Source: Candidatus Amunia macphersoniae (GTDB lineage: Bacteria > Chloroflexota > Dormibacteria > Aeolococcales > Aeolococcaceae). Taken from it: DNA of 40,710 nt. Each line of letters begins with the position of its first letter. Positions within the stretch are counted from its first letter, which is position 1. Below the pieces are notes generated by a model that searched no databases, was not told the origin of the DNA, and was given only the letters and a program-made list of their open reading frames with translations. The position numbers and the translations under genes were made by a program. Where the stretch lies: positions 1-40,710 of the forward strand of contig JAEKNN010000016.1 in NCBI GenBank assembly GCA_016464795.1, written 5' to 3'. Shown piece by piece: positions 39,426-40,710 of this stretch.

Positions 39426-40529
39426 ATGGTGACTGAGGCGGTCCCGTATGGTCGTAAGACACAGAAGGAGCCTCCCGTCAAGGACGTCCACATCGTGTGG
39501 ATCACCGCCGGGCTGAGCTGTGACGGCGACACCGTCTCGATCACGGCTGCCACCCAGCCAAGCATCGAGGACGTTTTGCTCGGCTCCATCCCCGGACTGC
39601 CGGCGGTGCACCTCTACAACCCGGTTCTTGCGTACGACAACGGCGGTGACTTCCTCAAGCCGTGGTTCGCCGCCGCCCGCGGCGAGCTCGACCCCTTCGT
39701 GCTGGTGGTCGAGGGATCGATCCCCAACGAGAAGCTGAACGCTGACAACGGCGGCTACTGGGCGGCTGTCGGCACGGATCTCGCCACCGGGCAGCCGATC
39801 ACCACCAACGAGTGGATCGACAGGCTCGCCCCCAAGGCGCTCGCCGTGGTCGCCTGCGGCACTTGTGCGACGTACGGCGGCATCCACGCGATGCAGGGCA
39901 ACCCCACCGGCGCGATGGGCCTGGCCGACTACCTCGGCTGGGACTTCCGGACAGGGGCCGGCCTACCGATCATCAACGTGCCTGGCTGTCCGGTACAGCC
40001 CGACAACTTCATGGAAGTCGTGCTGTATCTGCTGTACCAGGTCGTCGGCCTGGCCCCGGTCATCCCGCTCGATGACCAGCTGCGCCCCACCTGGCTGTTC
40101 GGAGCCACCGTCCACGACGGCTGCGACCGCGGTTCGCACTACGAGCAGGGCGAGTTCGCCAAGGTCTACGGCTCGCCGCTGTGCCTGGTCAAGCTCGGCT
40201 GCTGGGGGCCCGTGGTCAACTGCAACGTCCCCAAGCGCGGCTGGATGGCAGGCATCGGCGGCTGCCCCAACGTCGGCGGCATCTGCATCGGCTGCACCAT
40301 GCCTGGCTTCCCCGACAAGTTCATGCCGTTCATGGATGAGCCGCCGGGCGCCAAGGTGTCGTCGAAGATCATCGGCGCCACCTACGGCAAGGCCATCCGC
40401 GGCCTGCGCACGTTGACCAACTCGACGGTCAACAAGGAGCCGAAGTGGCGCCACAACCGTCCCGAGCTCACCACCGGCTACATCCCGCAGACCGGCGGCG
40501 TTCAGAAGTCATTCACCAGTCCTGACTGA
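39426..40529 (+). CDS. hhyS: [NiFe]-hydrogenase group 1h small subunit
   Basis: A 367-residue electron-transfer subunit carrying three Fe-S clusters. There is no Tat signal peptide, as in the group 1h (actinobacterial-type) enzymes that scavenge atmospheric H2. The proximal cluster motif reads SCDGD (Cys32-x-x-Asp35) where most small subunits have CxxC, matching the three-Cys/one-Asp ligation known for this group; CGTCATYGG and PGCPVQPDN give the other ligands. The distal and medial sites are in HDGCDRGSHYEQGEF, KLGCWGPVVNC, GGCPNVGGICIGCTMPG. Start ATG 39426 follows GGGAGG by about 7 bases. The large subunit starts 20 bases after the stop. Confidence 0.93.
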   Translation: MVTEAVPYGRKTQKEPPVKDVHIVWITAGLSCDGDTVSITAATQPSIEDVLLGSIPGLPAVHLYNPVLAYDNGGDFLKPWFAAARGELDPFVLVVEGSIPNEKLNADNGGYWAAVGTDLATGQPITTNEWIDRLAPKALAVVACGTCATYGGIHAMQGNPTGAMGLADYLGWDFRTGAGLPIINVPGCPVQPDNFMEVVLYLLYQVVGLAPVIPLDDQLRPTWLFGATVHDGCDRGSHYEQGEFAKVYGSPLCLVKLGCWGPVVNCNVPKRGWMAGIGGCPNVGGICIGCTMPGFPDKFMPFMDEPPGAKVSSKIIGATYGKAIRGLRTLTNSTVNKEPKWRHNRPELTTGYIPQTGGVQKSFTSPD

Positions 40530-40549
40530 GCACTGAGGAGAAATCACCA

Positions 40550-40710
40550 ATGGCGACACTGATGGAGAAAGGAGCACCGAAAGCGGGAACGCTGACGGAG
40601 GTCTCCTGGGACCCGATCACACGAATCGTCGGCAGCCTGGGCATCTTCACCAAGATCGACTTCGCCAACCGCGTGGTCGCCGACTGTCGCAGCACGTCGT
40701 CGATCTTCCG
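40550..40710 (+). CDS. hhyL: [NiFe]-hydrogenase group 1h large subunit, cut by window end
   Basis: The first 53 codons of the catalytic subunit. ATG 40550 has GAGGAG 9 bases upstream. After a short hydrophilic leader, SWDPITRIVGSLGIFTKIDF matches the N-terminal 'DP-TRI-G-L-I' motif of NiFe large subunits. The two CxxC nickel-ligand motifs lie beyond the window. It is cotranscribed with the small subunit. Confidence 0.93.
   Translation, partial: MATLMEKGAPKAGTLTEVSWDPITRIVGSLGIFTKIDFANRVVADCRSTSSIF

Noticed and set aside
1..40710. Mobile elements, CRISPR arrays, tRNA and rRNA genes
   Set aside because: No transposase-like frames, inverted-terminal-repeat pairs, regularly spaced repeats or cloverleaf-like sequences were seen by eye; a tRNAscan or CRISPR search could overturn this.

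Overview
The window is about 40.7 kb of GC-rich bacterial chromosome with dense, short operons on both strands. I see no insertion sequence, prophage, CRISPR array, tRNA or rRNA, and no gene-free stretch longer than about 225 bases. The small subunit and the start of the large subunit of what looks like a group 1h (high-affinity, actinobacterial-type) [NiFe]-hydrogenase, the frequent GTG starts, and small proteins with an LLPGEDP motif suggest an aerobic soil lineage such as Candidatus Dormibacterota, Actinomycetota or a relative. That placement is inference; no rRNA is present to test it.

Left part (1-14 kb). A histidine-biosynthesis pair on the minus strand: hisC, then a gene cut by the window edge that reads as a HisZ-HisG fusion. 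Then come a secreted alpha/beta hydrolase (+) and a minus-strand block for the cell envelope: an anchored protein with a duplicated domain, an OmpR-type two-component system, a secreted Asp-box (BNR) protein with an LPEAP-helix-arginine tail, and an L,D-transpeptidase. Galactokinase faces right and converges on an SDR/QueA-like operon. That operon is transcribed away from a SoxR-type MerR regulator, and a promoter with a 19-bp spacer lies between them. A cold-shock protein with a hairpin leader and a strong terminator follows.

Middle part (14-29 kb). A polar amino-acid ABC transporter (binding lipoprotein, permease, ATPase), two membrane proteins including a CPBP protease homologue, a methyltransferase, an acyl-CoA dehydrogenase/SDR pair, an EAL-GGDEF cyclic-di-GMP protein with two GAF-like regions, a class I glutaminase-like hydrolase plus M19 dipeptidase pair next to an MFS exporter, then convergent xthA and rarD.

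Right part (29-40.7 kb). Two tiny overlapping ORFs lead into a soluble PAS histidine kinase. A glycan cluster follows: GT-C-like membrane protein, GT4-type glycosyltransferase, UDP-galactopyranose mutase, an aldo/keto reductase interrupted by an in-frame TAG, a GH1-like glycosidase and GtrA. With galK elsewhere in the window this points to galactose/galactofuranose metabolism. A DinB-like protein and a PadR regulator precede the hydrogenase genes, whose upstream region holds a consensus-like promoter, a perfect 21-bp dyad and a hairpin at the predicted transcript 5' end.

Many starts lack a Shine-Dalgarno sequence and instead have a TANNNT-like hexamer 6-9 bases upstream, suggesting that leaderless transcription is common here.
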